The notes: generated by a model from the letters alone, not told the origin. Positions 1-8,832 are shown, counted from the first letter of the stretch. The stretch: 64,000 bases of DNA from Candidatus Rhodoferax bjergmarkensis (GCA_016708345.1 JADJFX010000002.1:186001-250000), one strand, 5' to 3'. Numbers and translations are program-made.

Positions 1-80
1 TAAGTGTTTAACGTGAAAAACCTAGTGTCAAATATTCGAAACATTCCCCCCTGTTTAAATTACTTTAAAGAGAATTTCCC

Positions 81-329
81 ATGACCGAAACCACCCAAGT
101 GCAGCCTTTGCCCGACCGCCTGTCCTGTGACCCACGCAGCCCACACCACGTGGCGGCGGTGTTTGAGCAAGATATTGGCATCCGGTTCAATGACAAGGAT
201 CGATTCGATGTGCAGGAGTACTGCATCAGCGAAGGCTGGATCAAGGTGCCCTCTGGAAAAACCGTCGATCGCAAGGGTCAGCCGCTGCTGATCAAACTCA
301 AGGGCAAGGTCGAAGCGTTTTATCGTTAA
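81..329 (+). CDS. DUF3297 family protein
   Basis: An 82-residue soluble protein with no signal peptide or membrane segment. The whole length resembles the DUF3297 family of small proteobacterial proteins, which some databases label glutathione peroxidase without support; I see no selenocysteine or peroxidase motif. The middle part (FNDKDRFDVQEYCISEGW) and the lysine-rich end with GKTVDRKGQP are what I recognise. The ATG at 81 follows a modest purine stretch (AAAGAGA). It stands alone, convergent with the DUF302 gene 19 bases downstream. Its function is unknown, and the family call is from memory of the motif. Confidence 0.75.
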   Translation: MTETTQVQPLPDRLSCDPRSPHHVAAVFEQDIGIRFNDKDRFDVQEYCISEGWIKVPSGKTVDRKGQPLLIKLKGKVEAFYR

Positions 330-348
330 GTGGTATAGCGGCTGCTCT

Positions 349-732
349 CTACTTCGCCTCGTTGATCATGAGCGTGGTGGCAGCCTCAACTTCCTTGGCA
401 ATCTGGGTCAGGGCCGGGTCTGGTGAGAGCATGCCGAGCATGGTCTCGGGCCCAATCATGCCGAGTTTGGTGCGGCCTTGTTCGGTGTAGACCGAGATAC
501 GGCACGGCAAGGCCATGTTCAGGCGCATGTCGGTGGCAAGCACCTTGGCAGCCTGCGCCGGGTTGCAGACCTCAAACACCTTGCACTCTAGCGTGAATGC
601 AATGCCTTTGCTGCGCAGTGTGGTGCCCAGGTCATGCACATGCAATACACCAAAACCGTTGCGTTTGACGGCGGCGTCCAGGTCGGTGCAGGCTTGGTCG
701 AAAGATTTGTCAGATTCAACAATGTAGTACAT
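349..732 (-). CDS. DUF302 domain protein
   Basis: A 127-residue protein of the DUF302 family. It starts MYYIVESDKSF, has the typical block GFGVLHVHDLGTTLRSKG, and ends with the family pattern of a conserved cysteine near MALPCRISVY followed by GMIGPETML. The reading frame extends upstream to 837, but the ATG at 732 has a GGAG ribosome site six bases before it and matches the family start, so I chose it. DUF302 proteins are soluble, of unsettled function, and occasionally linked to sulfur metabolism or stress. Convergent with the DUF3297 gene. Confidence 0.8.
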   Translation of the reverse strand: MYYIVESDKSFDQACTDLDAAVKRNGFGVLHVHDLGTTLRSKGIAFTLECKVFEVCNPAQAAKVLATDMRLNMALPCRISVYTEQGRTKLGMIGPETMLGMLSPDPALTQIAKEVEAATTLMINEAK

Positions 733-883
733 GAAAACTCCGGTGAGTGGGTCGTGTGAGGTAGGGGCGGGGACAGCACGTGACTGTAGCGGATGCGCAA
801 TAGTGGCGCGGAATTTCAGCATGAATAAATCGCTCACGTTACATAATCAGACGTTCGCGGTGGACAGTTCATGAGGATCGAGT

Positions 884-2866
884 ATGGCAGTGTCTGAGGC
901 ATCCATTCAGCAGCGCAGTGGTCAAGGCCAAGGAAAACGCTCTATTTTTGGCTACCACGGGGTGTTGTCCCCAGGGGTGCGTTTGATTCGTGACCTTAGG
1001 TTTCAAAATCAGGCGTCCCTTGTAGTATTGGCATTTGTGCTGCCGCTGGCTCTGGCGCTGGGGTACTTGTGGGTGGCTGCGAGCCAAGACATGGACCGGG
1101 TGCGCGCTGAGCATCGGGCCTTGGGTTTTGAGCGTGGCCTGTTTGAGCTGGTGCGTGCTGTACAAAACATGCGCCATGCTGCTGTGCTAGGTACGGCTGA
1201 GCTGGCCGGGCAGCAACGCAACGTCCAAGAGGCGTTTGATCGGTTGCAGGCCAATCAGTCTGAGTCGGAAGCGGTCAATTTGAAACGCCATGTTGAGCCC
1301 CTGAAGGCCCGGCATCAGGCGCTCATGCAATCACCGTTGGCGGCTTCAGCGGACCTGACCCTGAAAGCTTACAACGATCATGTGAGCGCGCTTTTGCAGG
1401 TGGTGCGTGAAGTTGCCAATCATTCTGAACTGGCTCTCGATCCTGGCCCCTCGACCCACCACTTGGTCAGCGTGGCGATCCACAGCGGGCCGTACCGATT
1501 GGAAAACACTGCACGGCTGCACACTTTGGGTGCCCTGATTGTGTCAAGCCAAGAAATGACCCCGCAGCGCCATGCCTGGATGATGGAGTGGCTTGCGCTG
1601 CAAAAACACCTGAGCGATCAAGTGCAGTTGACCTTGCAGGAGGCTACCCAAGCAGATGCCGACGCGACCAATATGCTGGGGAACACGGGCGATACGCTCA
1701 AAGCCGACATGATGCGTATTGCGGTTGAGAAAACCCTCGCGGGTGATGCACTGATGGCGGTGGCCACGGATTACGCCGGGCTTGGCAATGCTGCGGTGGA
1801 ACAGCATTACAGGCTGGTCACCCAGGTCATGGACCGGCTGGATGCACATCTGAAGCAACGCATCCATCAGATGCAACAAAAGTTTTATCTGCAATTGCTG
1901 GCGGCACTGTTTTTCACCCTGTTGGCGGCTTACATGATGATGGCCTTTTACAAGGTGGTGAAAGGCGGCTTTGCCTTGGTTTCAAGCCACCTCAACCAGA
2001 TTACCGATGGCAATCTCACATTGGTAACCACCCCATGGGGCAGTGACGAAGCGGCGCAGTTGATGCGAACCATGGGCGACATGCAAAAGAGTCTGCAGCG
2101 CATCGTGACCGTTGTGCTGCAGGGGGCGGCCGAAGTGCAGGGTGGCGCGGGTGACATTGCCAATGCTTCGCGCCGATTGCTGGACCAGACCGAGACGGCC
2201 GCCACCCGCTTGGCCGAGGCGGCCAGCACCATGGGTGCGATCTCAAGTACCGTGGTGCAGACCTCTGACACGGTCAAGGGGGCAATTGCCATCGTGAACG
2301 AAAATGCCAGCGTCGCAACGCGAGGCGGCGAGGTGATCAACCAGGTGGTGGTCACGATGGAGGGCATCAAGTCGTCATCCAGCAAGATCAGCGACATCAT
2401 CGGGGTGATTGATGGCATTGCTTTTCAAACCAATATTCTTGCACTCAACGCTGCCGTGGAGGCAGCCCGCGCAGGTGAGCAGGGGCGTGGGTTTGCGGTG
2501 GTGGCTACCGAAGTGCGTGCCCTGGCCGGACGCTCGGCCACGGCAGCCAAGCAAATCAAGGCCTTGATTGCGGAGAGTATTGCCCAGGTGGACAACGGAA
2601 GCCAGGTGGTGTCCAAGGCGGGCACCACGGTGCATGAAATTGTGACCAATGCAGAGCGTATTACCGGGTTGATGGACCAGATTGCCCAAGCTACACGCGT
2701 GCAAAGTGAGGGCATCGGGCAAATCGAATCTGCCGTGGTGGCGCTCGAAAAGTCAACCCACCAAAATGCCGAGAAGGCGAATCAGACCTCGGGCCTGGCC
2801 GTAACCCTGGCCGCGCAGGCGCTGACCTTGGTCGATGAAATCAGCTTTTTCCGGATTGAGGCGTAG
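884..2866 (+). CDS. Methyl-accepting chemotaxis protein
   Basis: A 660-residue chemoreceptor of the inner membrane. A first membrane helix lies near residues 45-65 (LVVLAFVLPLALALGYLWVAA) and a second near 330-352. Between them is a helical periplasmic sensor of about 265 residues that I cannot assign to a ligand. A HAMP linker follows (ending around VTTPWGSDEAAQLMRTMGDM) and then the long signalling coiled coil, with the invariant hairpin tip reading GVIDGIAFQTNILALNAAVE and then ARAGEQGRGFAVVATEVR. The protein ends in FFRIEA, so it lacks the CheR-tethering pentapeptide. The start at 884 has GAGG upstream. No che genes are nearby, so it is an orphan receptor. Confidence 0.93.
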   Translation: MAVSEASIQQRSGQGQGKRSIFGYHGVLSPGVRLIRDLRFQNQASLVVLAFVLPLALALGYLWVAASQDMDRVRAEHRALGFERGLFELVRAVQNMRHAAVLGTAELAGQQRNVQEAFDRLQANQSESEAVNLKRHVEPLKARHQALMQSPLAASADLTLKAYNDHVSALLQVVREVANHSELALDPGPSTHHLVSVAIHSGPYRLENTARLHTLGALIVSSQEMTPQRHAWMMEWLALQKHLSDQVQLTLQEATQADADATNMLGNTGDTLKADMMRIAVEKTLAGDALMAVATDYAGLGNAAVEQHYRLVTQVMDRLDAHLKQRIHQMQQKFYLQLLAALFFTLLAAYMMMAFYKVVKGGFALVSSHLNQITDGNLTLVTTPWGSDEAAQLMRTMGDMQKSLQRIVTVVLQGAAEVQGGAGDIANASRRLLDQTETAATRLAEAASTMGAISSTVVQTSDTVKGAIAIVNENASVATRGGEVINQVVVTMEGIKSSSSKISDIIGVIDGIAFQTNILALNAAVEAARAGEQGRGFAVVATEVRALAGRSATAAKQIKALIAESIAQVDNGSQVVSKAGTTVHEIVTNAERITGLMDQIAQATRVQSEGIGQIESAVVALEKSTHQNAEKANQTSGLAVTLAAQALTLVDEISFFRIEA

Positions 2867-2894
2867 CGGCAAGCGCCGAGTGACTGGGTAGCGC

Positions 2895-4196
2895 ATGTCT
2901 GGCAAGTCTTCCACCGTGCCGCTGGCCGAGCGCTTGCGACCGCAGTCGCTGGGTGAGGTTATTGGCCAGCAGCATTTGCTGGGCGAAGGCATGGCGCTGC
3001 GGCTGGCGTTTGAGTCGGGCCAACCGCACAGCTGCATTTTGTGGGGACCACCGGGCACCGGAAAAACCACCATTGCGCGGCTGATGGCCGACGCGTTTGA
3101 CGCACAGTTCATCACCATCAGCGCCGTGCTGGGTGGTGTGAAGGACATTCGCGAGGCGGTCGAGCAGGCGCAGATTGCCCAAGGGCAGGGCGCAGGCACG
3201 GAAGGTGCCCGGCGCACGCTGGTGTTTGTCGACGAGGTACACCGGTTCAACAAAAGCCAGCAAGATGCTTTTTTGCCGCACGTGGAAAGCGGCCTCTTCA
3301 CCTTTATTGGTGCCACCACCGAAAACCCGTCGTTTGAGGTCAACTCGGCGCTGCTGTCGCGCGCGGCGGTCTATGTGCTGCAGCCGCTCACTGAAGAAGA
3401 TTTAAGGCAAATAGTAGCCAGAGCGCTTATGGAACCTGCGCAACAAGCTATTGAAAGCATAGCAATTGATCGCTTGGTCGCTTACGCCGATGGCGATGCC
3501 CGCCGTTTGCTCAACACGCTGGAAACGCTGACCGTAGCCGCGGGGCAGGAAAAAATCGATCACATCACCGATGTCTGGTTGCTCAAAGTGCTGGGTGAAC
3601 GCATGCGCCGCTATGACAAAGGCGGCGAGCAGTTTTATGACACCATCTCTGCCTTGCACAAAAGCGTGCGCGGCAGCGACCCCGACGCAGCACTGTACTG
3701 GTTGGTGCGTATGTTGGACGGCGGCGCTGACCCTCGCTACCTGGCGCGCAGACTGGTTCGCATGGCCAGCGAAGACATTGGCCTGGCCGACCCGCGTGCC
3801 TTGCGGCTGGCGCTGGACGCGGCTGAAGTCTACGAGCGCCTGGGCTCACCCGAAGGCGAACTGGCGCTGGCCGAATGCGTGGTGTACCTGGCCGTGGCCG
3901 CCAAATCCAACGCGGTTTACAAAGCTTTCAACGAAGCCAAAGCGTTTGTCAAAAAAGACGGCACTCGCCCCGTTCCCATGCACCTGCGCAATGCGCCGAC
4001 CAAGCTCATGAAACAGCTCGACTACGGCAAAGGCTACCGCTACGCACACGACGAGGCGGGCGGCTTTGCAGCCGGTGAGCGCTACCTGCCCGATGGCATG
4101 GCGCAGCCCGGTTTTTACCGCCCGGTGGAGCGGGGGCTGGAGATACGCATTGCTGAAAAAATGCGCCAGCTCAAAAAACTCAATGATGGTGGCTGA
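2895..4196 (+). CDS. rarA: Replication-associated recombination protein A
   Basis: A 433-residue AAA+ ATPase of the RarA/MgsA family, which acts at stalled forks and interacts with SSB. Walker A is GPPGTGKTT (near residue 51), Walker B is VFVDEVHRFNKSQQDAFLP, and sensor 1 is FIGATTENPSFEVNSALLSR. The C-terminal tetramerisation domain contains GSDPDAALYWLVRMLDGGADP. It lies 28 bases after the chemoreceptor gene but has no functional link to it. One oddity: codons for residues of about 172-192 (LRQIVARALMEPAQQAIESIA) correspond to a copy of the dispersed mini-repeat found elsewhere in the window, kept in frame. Confidence 0.95.
   Translation: MSGKSSTVPLAERLRPQSLGEVIGQQHLLGEGMALRLAFESGQPHSCILWGPPGTGKTTIARLMADAFDAQFITISAVLGGVKDIREAVEQAQIAQGQGAGTEGARRTLVFVDEVHRFNKSQQDAFLPHVESGLFTFIGATTENPSFEVNSALLSRAAVYVLQPLTEEDLRQIVARALMEPAQQAIESIAIDRLVAYADGDARRLLNTLETLTVAAGQEKIDHITDVWLLKVLGERMRRYDKGGEQFYDTISALHKSVRGSDPDAALYWLVRMLDGGADPRYLARRLVRMASEDIGLADPRALRLALDAAEVYERLGSPEGELALAECVVYLAVAAKSNAVYKAFNEAKAFVKKDGTRPVPMHLRNAPTKLMKQLDYGKGYRYAHDEAGGFAAGERYLPDGMAQPGFYRPVERGLEIRIAEKMRQLKKLNDGG
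3408..3470 (+). repeat. Mini-repeat copy inside rarA
   Basis: This stretch carries ATAGTAGCC, a GAGCGCTTAT core, CTGCGCAACAAGCTATTGAAA and a closing ATAGC. It is the same arrangement of AGCTAT/ATAGCT arms around a TGCGCA core that recurs between genes at 4211, 8596, 22362, 24485 and 33155. It is in frame with rarA and contributes about 21 codons at the end of the ATPase domain. Confidence 0.55.
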
Positions 4197-4210
4197 ACTT
4201 TTTGGTTTTT

Positions 4211-4270
4211 CACTATAAATATGATAGCTGTTTGCGCAGGTTTTATATGCGCTGCAAGCCTTTTTCAGGG
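4211..4270 (+). repeat. Mini-repeat copy after rarA
   Basis: The space between rarA and hemP (4197-4316) is mostly one mini-repeat: CACTATAAATATGATAGCTG, then TTTGCGCAGG, a short loop, TATGCGCTGCAAGCCTTTTT. The two GCGC halves can pair into a hairpin followed by a T-run, so it may also serve as a transcription terminator for rarA. Confidence 0.6.
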
Positions 4271-4316
4271 TTGGTGGCGGACCTTTCAAGCACCCTGCCT
4301 CGTTCCTGTGCATCCC

Positions 4317-4526
4317 TTATTTGGTCAGAATCAGCTTGCCCAGCCTGGTCAATTGCAGGCGGTAGAACAAGCCATCGTGCTCAATGGCCACTGATTTTTG
4401 ACCTTTGAGCAGATCAGCACTGCTCAAAGTTTTCTGCAAGATGCCAGTTCCAGCGTGCGACTCTGTTTTGGTTAATAGTGGGGGGAGACTTGACTGAGCT
4501 GGCGGTGGCGTCGTAATTCGCATCAT
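4317..4526 (-). CDS. hemP: Hemin uptake protein HemP
   Basis: A small protein of about 69 residues whose C-terminal half is a clear HemP domain: SSADLLKGQKSVAIEHDGL followed by FYRLQLTRLGKLILTK at the very end. HemP is a Fur-controlled small protein found in haem and siderophore uptake loci and in some bacteria acts on haem receptor expression. The frame opens at a TTG directly after the exbD stop. I prefer the ATG at 4526 (a second ATG follows at 4523), with CAGGG just upstream. It is the last gene of the receptor-tonB-exbB-exbD operon. Confidence 0.85.
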   Translation of the reverse strand: MMRITTPPPAQSSLPPLLTKTESHAGTGILQKTLSSADLLKGQKSVAIEHDGLFYRLQLTRLGKLILTK

Positions 4527-4538
4527 GCAACCCTGCAA

Positions 4539-4949
4539 TCAGTTCTTCGGCTCTGTAATGAACCCAATCTTGCGCAGGCCTGCGTGCTGGGCGCTGGCCA
4601 TAGCCTGGGCCACACGCTCATAACGCACGTCCCGGTCGCCGCGAATGTGCAGGTCTGGTTGCGGGGTTTTCGCTGCTTCGTTTTTTAGCATCTCAGACAG
4701 GTTCGCCTCGTCCACCCTGGATTCGTTCCAGTAATAGAGCCCTTGCGCATCGATACTGAGGCGAATGGTTTGTGGTTTGGTGTCTTGTGCCTGGTTGGTG
4801 GCACGCGGCAGGTCCACGTTGACAGCGTGTTTCATCACCGGCACGGTGATGATGAAGATGATGAGCAGCACCAGCATCACGTCCACCAGGGGCGTCATGT
4901 TGATCTCGTTCATCACCTCGTCGGCTTCGTCCTGGGTTCCAAAAGCCAT
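4539..4949 (-). CDS. exbD: TonB-system energiser ExbD
   Basis: A 136-residue inner-membrane protein with one N-terminal helix. The family signature is plain: EINMTPLVDVMLVLLIIF, in which the aspartate in the helix (about residue 23) carries protons. The periplasmic part ends in the usual fold with LHIRGDRDVRYERVAQAM. With ExbB it uses the proton gradient to drive TonB. It begins six bases after exbB ends and is followed at once by hemP, so it is translated as part of the iron operon. Confidence 0.95.
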   Translation of the reverse strand: MAFGTQDEADEVMNEINMTPLVDVMLVLLIIFIITVPVMKHAVNVDLPRATNQAQDTKPQTIRLSIDAQGLYYWNESRVDEANLSEMLKNEAAKTPQPDLHIRGDRDVRYERVAQAMASAQHAGLRKIGFITEPKN

Positions 4950-4955
4950 GATCTT

Positions 4956-5666
4956 CTAGCCTTTCTTCATGGGGACGACTTTTCCGTCGCCGCTGCTGAC
5001 GCGGGCACCGGTCACAAAGTAGGCGTGCAAGTCATGGGCGAAGCGATTGAGTTTGGTCAAAATGGACTTGTTGCCGCGCACCAGCGCGTTGTAGCCCAGC
5101 ACCGCCGGAATCGCCACCGCCAGCCCCAAAGCGGTCATGATGAGCGCCTCGCCAATCGGGCCGGCCACCTTGTCAATCGTGGCTTGCCCGGCCACGCCAA
5201 TACCGAGGAGCGCGTGGTAAATGCCCCAGACTGTGCCAAACAGTCCGACAAAGGGGGCTGTGGAGCCCACCGATGCCAGTACAGCCAGTCCCGATTGCAG
5301 ACGCGCCGTGCTGTCGTCAATCGAATTGCGCAGGCTGCTGGTCACCCAGTCGCTCACGTCCAGTGTGTCGTGCAATTGGGCTTTGGTGTTGCGGTGGTGG
5401 GCGGTGGCTTCACGCCCGGCCAGTGTCAACTGGCGAAACGGGTTGCCCTGGTCACCGCCCAGTTGCACCAGGCCAGTGGCGAGGTCTTCGCTGTGCCAGA
5501 AGTCTTCCGCGCCTTTGGCCAGTTTTTTGTATTTAAGAACGTCCAGCGCCTTGATGATGATCACCATCCAGGAAGCCAGTGACATGGTGAGCAGCAGCAA
5601 AGCCACGGTTTTGGTGACCCAGTCTCCCTGAGTCCAGACGTTGATGAGGCCAAGTTGCGAATTCAT
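4956..5666 (-). CDS. exbB: TonB-system proton channel ExbB
   Basis: A 236-residue ExbB/TolQ/MotA-family protein with three membrane helices: one near residues 18-38 (WVTKTVALLLLTMSLASWMV), and two in the C-terminal half around VGLFGTVWGIYHALLGIG and EALIMTALGLAVAIPAVLGY. The start at 5666 is preceded by GGAG at good spacing; the longer frame to 5729 would overlap tonB and lacks support. Its position between tonB and exbD identifies it as ExbB rather than TolQ, since no tolR/A/B genes are present. Confidence 0.94.
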   Translation of the reverse strand: MNSQLGLINVWTQGDWVTKTVALLLLTMSLASWMVIIIKALDVLKYKKLAKGAEDFWHSEDLATGLVQLGGDQGNPFRQLTLAGREATAHHRNTKAQLHDTLDVSDWVTSSLRNSIDDSTARLQSGLAVLASVGSTAPFVGLFGTVWGIYHALLGIGVAGQATIDKVAGPIGEALIMTALGLAVAIPAVLGYNALVRGNKSILTKLNRFAHDLHAYFVTGARVSSGDGKVVPMKKG

Positions 5667-5692
5667 GAAAACACTCCAAAAAATTACAAAAA

Positions 5693-6346
5693 TTATTCGA
5701 GAACGAAGTTGATGGGCACGTTGAACCACATGGCCTCTGGCACCCTTGCACGTTTGCCCGGCACGTAGCGCCAGTGCAAAACGGTACTCAAGGCGGATTG
5801 GTCCAGCCGCTCAAAGCCGCTGGATTGCTTGATGTCAGCTTTTTGTGCCGTGCCGTCCACGCCGATAAGCACGCGCACCAGCACCTTGCCTTGCTCGCCC
5901 AGCCGTTTGCTCAAGGGCGGGTAGGGTGGTGCGGGGTTTTGCAGGTAGTCCGCGTCGCTGGATGGCAATTCCACCCGGGCCGGGGCGGGTGGCGCAAGGG
6001 CTACAGGGGCTGCAACCGGCGTCACCACGGGCGGTGGGTCGATTGCGCCAACCGGGGCATTGGGCGCAGGTGTCGGGTCTGCGATGGCCAAGGGCTGCGG
6101 CTCCACGGTTTCCATAGGAATGGGGGCTTTGGCTACCACTGTTTGCTTGATGGATTGTTTGATGGGTGCAGAGGGTGAAGGTGGCGGTGGAACGACTTTG
6201 GGAGCGGGTGGCTCAATGAGTTCGCTCAGAATTTCAGCAGGAACAATAACCTCCACTGCGCGACGCAGCAGACCGGTTTGCATCGCCCACAGTGCAGCGA
6301 TGTGAATGACGAGCACACCCAGGGCAATGGTGATGTGGCGATGCAT
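5693..6346 (-). CDS. tonB: Energy transducer TonB
   Basis: About 217 residues. There is an N-terminal anchor helix (ITIALGVLVIHIAALWAMQ), then a periplasmic proline-rich spacer (roughly residues 45-130, with PPAPKVVPPPPSPSAP), and a C-terminal TonB domain with YPPLSKRLGEQGKVLVRVLI and ending WFNVPINFVLE. It passes ExbBD energy to the outer-membrane receptor encoded just upstream. The frame opens at a TTG (6355) four bases from the receptor stop. I favour the ATG at 6346, but neither has a strong ribosome site, suggesting coupling to receptor translation. Confidence 0.92.
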   Translation of the reverse strand: MHRHITIALGVLVIHIAALWAMQTGLLRRAVEVIVPAEILSELIEPPAPKVVPPPPSPSAPIKQSIKQTVVAKAPIPMETVEPQPLAIADPTPAPNAPVGAIDPPPVVTPVAAPVALAPPAPARVELPSSDADYLQNPAPPYPPLSKRLGEQGKVLVRVLIGVDGTAQKADIKQSSGFERLDQSALSTVLHWRYVPGKRARVPEAMWFNVPINFVLE

Positions 6347-6358
6347 ACCCGGCAAGGC

Positions 6359-8680
6359 CTAGAACTTGGCCGTCAGGTTCACTTGCAGCAAGCGACCCGC
6401 TCCGGGAATGTAATGGCCGGTATACAGCGCATCAGCATAGAGCCGGTTGGTGACATTGCTCACGTTGGCTTTGACAGTGATCTTGTCGTTCATTCTGTAC
6501 TCGGCCAGCAAATCGCCGGTCACGTAGCCGTCCACCGTCCAACCGGGGTTGCGAATGGGCGTTTGTTCACCCCGGAAATTGACACCCATGCCCACGCGCC
6601 ATTGGGAATTGATTTGGTAGGTGTTCCACACGGTGCCGCTGTGTACCGGGGTGAGGGAAGGGCGGGTGCCTTGGCCTTCGGAGCCAGCCACGCCTGTATC
6701 AATGTTGGCTTCAGGCATCCACATATAGGAGCCATAGATTTCCCACTGGGGCGTGAGACGCCCTGCCATGTCCAACTCAAGTCCCGTCACATGGCGCTTG
6801 CCCGACAGGGTGACCAAGTTGACCAGCGGGTCGGTGTTGCGCTCGTGCAGCTTGGTGGATTGAAACAGCGCCGCGCGGGCGGTGAAGCGCTTGTCGGCGC
6901 TGTCAATTTTGGCACCCAGCTCCAGGTTGATGCTTTGCTCCGGCGGGATGTTGGCATTGGCCGCACTGAGCGAGTAGGCGTCCCCCGAGGTGTTGAACGA
7001 GGTGGCGGCTGAGAAATGGTAGGAGTGAAGTTCGTTGGGTTGGTACAAAACGCCCACGCGTTTGCTGACTTCAGACACCTTCATGGTGTAGCTGGTGGTG
7101 GTGACCGGGCCTGCTGCATTGTTGGGAATGGCAAAGGTGCTGTAGTCTCCCAACAGGTTGTCGTAACGCAGCCCGCCAAGCAGCTTCCAGTTGGGTGCCA
7201 CCTGAACCAGATCCTGCGCATACAGGCCATAACCTCTAGAGTCGAACTGATTGGTTTGGTACAACACACGGGCAGATTCGTTGACGCTCGCCCCATCATT
7301 CGGATTGCCTGCCAGGGTGGCCGGTTTGGTCAGGGTGACCCCGCCTTGGGAAGCCGTGCGTGCACCATAGACTTGGCGTTTTTCGCTGGCGTAGTCGGCA
7401 CCGGCCAGCACGTGGTGTTGAAAGCCCAGCGCCTTGAACTTGGCGCTGTAGTCGTTTTGCAGGTACAGCGTGTCCAAGTCCTGAATTTTCAGGTTGGTGC
7501 CACGGGTCAGAATGGTGCTGTTGCTGAAGGTGTCCAGTGCGACAGAAGTCGGGCATTGCGGGTTGCTGACGACGCCGGTGGTGGCGTTGGTTGTGCGCTG
7601 GCACAGTCGCACGGTGCCGGCGCGCTGGTCTCGGGTATAGCTGCCTTTGCGGATGCTGGTTTTGAGCTCGCTGTCGTCCTGAAAACGGTGGGTGTGGCTG
7701 GCTGACAGGTGCTTGGCGCTGCCGCCGTTGTAGTCGCTGGCCATGCCGTAATAGGCACTGGGGTCGAGCTTGTCATTGATGGTGGTGGCGCTCACAGGTG
7801 CGCTGGCGGTGGGTTTGATCCATGGCATGCCGTAATTCATGCCATTGTCGTTTTGCAGGTCGTATAGTCCGACCGAAAACTCATCGGTGGTGCCAATGCC
7901 AAAGCGGTAGGTGGCGGCAATGCCCTTTTTGTCCAGGCTGCTGCCGGCACCGTTGTTATCCGCCTTGGTGGCCATGGCGTTGATGCGCAAGGCCGCGTTT
8001 TCACCGGTCTGCAGGTTGAAGTCCCCTGTAAAACGGTAATAGTTGTGATTGCCCAGCGTGGCAGACACCTCGTTTTCGGTGATGGCCCTGGGCTGTTTGC
8101 TCACCTGGTTGACAGCACCGCCGGTGGAGCCGCGCCCGAACAGCATGGAGGCCGAGCCACGCATGACCTCCAGACGGTCCAGGTTGAAGGTGTCACGCTC
8201 GTAAAAAGCGGGGTCGCGCATGCCGTCTATAAAGATATCACCGGTGGCTTGCAGAGACAGGCCGCGCAGGCGAATGTCTTCTTCACCGCCTTCAGCGGCC
8301 AGGAAAGAAACGCCGCTGGTGTTTTTCAGTGCCTCTTTGACTGTGTCCAGGTTGCGGTCGTCGATCAGCTTCTCGGTCACAACAGTCACAGACTGCGGAA
8401 TGTCGCGCAGCAGTTGTTTGCCCTTGCCGATGGTTGAAGTGGTGGCACGCAAGGCGTCCTTTCCTTCTGGGGCCTGGGCTTTTTCCTTGACCACGACGGT
8501 TTTGAGCGTTTTGTCTGGGCTGTCGCTCGTTTGCTGGGCCATGGCACTGATGGAACCCGCCATCAGCAGGGCACCCAAGGGCAGCAAAGGTGTTGATTTT
8601 GCTATTGAATATATAGCTGCTTGCGCACAGTGGATGTGCGCAAAGGCCTGATTTTTCTTAAATTTTGAGCGCTTTGACAT
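6359..8680 (-). CDS. TonB-dependent siderophore receptor
   Basis: An outer-membrane beta-barrel of about 773 residues. The signal region ends near SISAMAQQ. The plug domain has DALRATTSTIGKGKQLLRDI, the TonB-dependent siderophore-receptor pattern VEVMRG-type (RLEVMRGSASMLFGRGSTGG), and the barrel finishes with LYADALYTGHYIPGAGRLLQ and a terminal phenylalanine. The barrel style suggests a hydroxamate or catecholate ferric siderophore, but the ligand cannot be read from sequence. I start at the ATG 8680 rather than the TTG at 8731. The N-terminus before the hydrophobic signal core is unusually long (about 30 residues), because a mini-repeat sits in it. First gene of the Fur-controlled operon. 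Confidence 0.93.
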   Translation of the reverse strand: MSKRSKFKKNQAFAHIHCAQAAIYSIAKSTPLLPLGALLMAGSISAMAQQTSDSPDKTLKTVVVKEKAQAPEGKDALRATTSTIGKGKQLLRDIPQSVTVVTEKLIDDRNLDTVKEALKNTSGVSFLAAEGGEEDIRLRGLSLQATGDIFIDGMRDPAFYERDTFNLDRLEVMRGSASMLFGRGSTGGAVNQVSKQPRAITENEVSATLGNHNYYRFTGDFNLQTGENAALRINAMATKADNNGAGSSLDKKGIAATYRFGIGTTDEFSVGLYDLQNDNGMNYGMPWIKPTASAPVSATTINDKLDPSAYYGMASDYNGGSAKHLSASHTHRFQDDSELKTSIRKGSYTRDQRAGTVRLCQRTTNATTGVVSNPQCPTSVALDTFSNSTILTRGTNLKIQDLDTLYLQNDYSAKFKALGFQHHVLAGADYASEKRQVYGARTASQGGVTLTKPATLAGNPNDGASVNESARVLYQTNQFDSRGYGLYAQDLVQVAPNWKLLGGLRYDNLLGDYSTFAIPNNAAGPVTTTSYTMKVSEVSKRVGVLYQPNELHSYHFSAATSFNTSGDAYSLSAANANIPPEQSINLELGAKIDSADKRFTARAALFQSTKLHERNTDPLVNLVTLSGKRHVTGLELDMAGRLTPQWEIYGSYMWMPEANIDTGVAGSEGQGTRPSLTPVHSGTVWNTYQINSQWRVGMGVNFRGEQTPIRNPGWTVDGYVTGDLLAEYRMNDKITVKANVSNVTNRLYADALYTGHYIPGAGRLLQVNLTAKF
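8596..8658 (-). repeat. Mini-repeat copy in the receptor signal region
   Basis: The plus strand reads GCTATTGAATATATAGCTGC, TTGCGCACAG, TGGATGTGCGCAAAGGCCTG, ATTTTTCTTAAA: a classic copy with two TGCGCA cores that pair with each other. It codes, on the minus strand, for about 20 residues (including AHIHCAQAAIYSIAKS) just before the hydrophobic core of the signal peptide. Confidence 0.65.
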
Positions 8681-8781
8681 GGAGGTGATCGGGTTCAGTG
8701 AGTTGCTGGCTGGCTTCGTTTGCAAACGCAAAAACTGCGCGCACTGTGGCTGGCTGAAAAATTAATTGCAAGTCAATTATA

Positions 8782-8800
8782 AATGCGAATCGTTGTCATT
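8782..8800. promoter_or_regulatory. Fur box between receptor and DUF1513 gene
   Basis: The 19 bases reading AATGCGAATCGTTGTCATT match the Fur operator pattern of inverted GATAAT-like hexamers and resemble the AATGCGAAT-type boxes common in Burkholderiales. The site is about 100 bases upstream of the receptor start and 33 bases upstream of the DUF1513 start, so one repressor site probably controls both directions. Confidence 0.7.
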
Positions 8801-8832
8801 TAGAATTTGATCATCTAAGTTTGCTGGAATAA

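Noticed and set aside
4743..5582. Plus-strand frame of 279 codons over exbD and exbB
   Set aside because: Antisense to two genes with clear family motifs; composition rich in His, Gln and Val is typical of a reverse-frame shadow.
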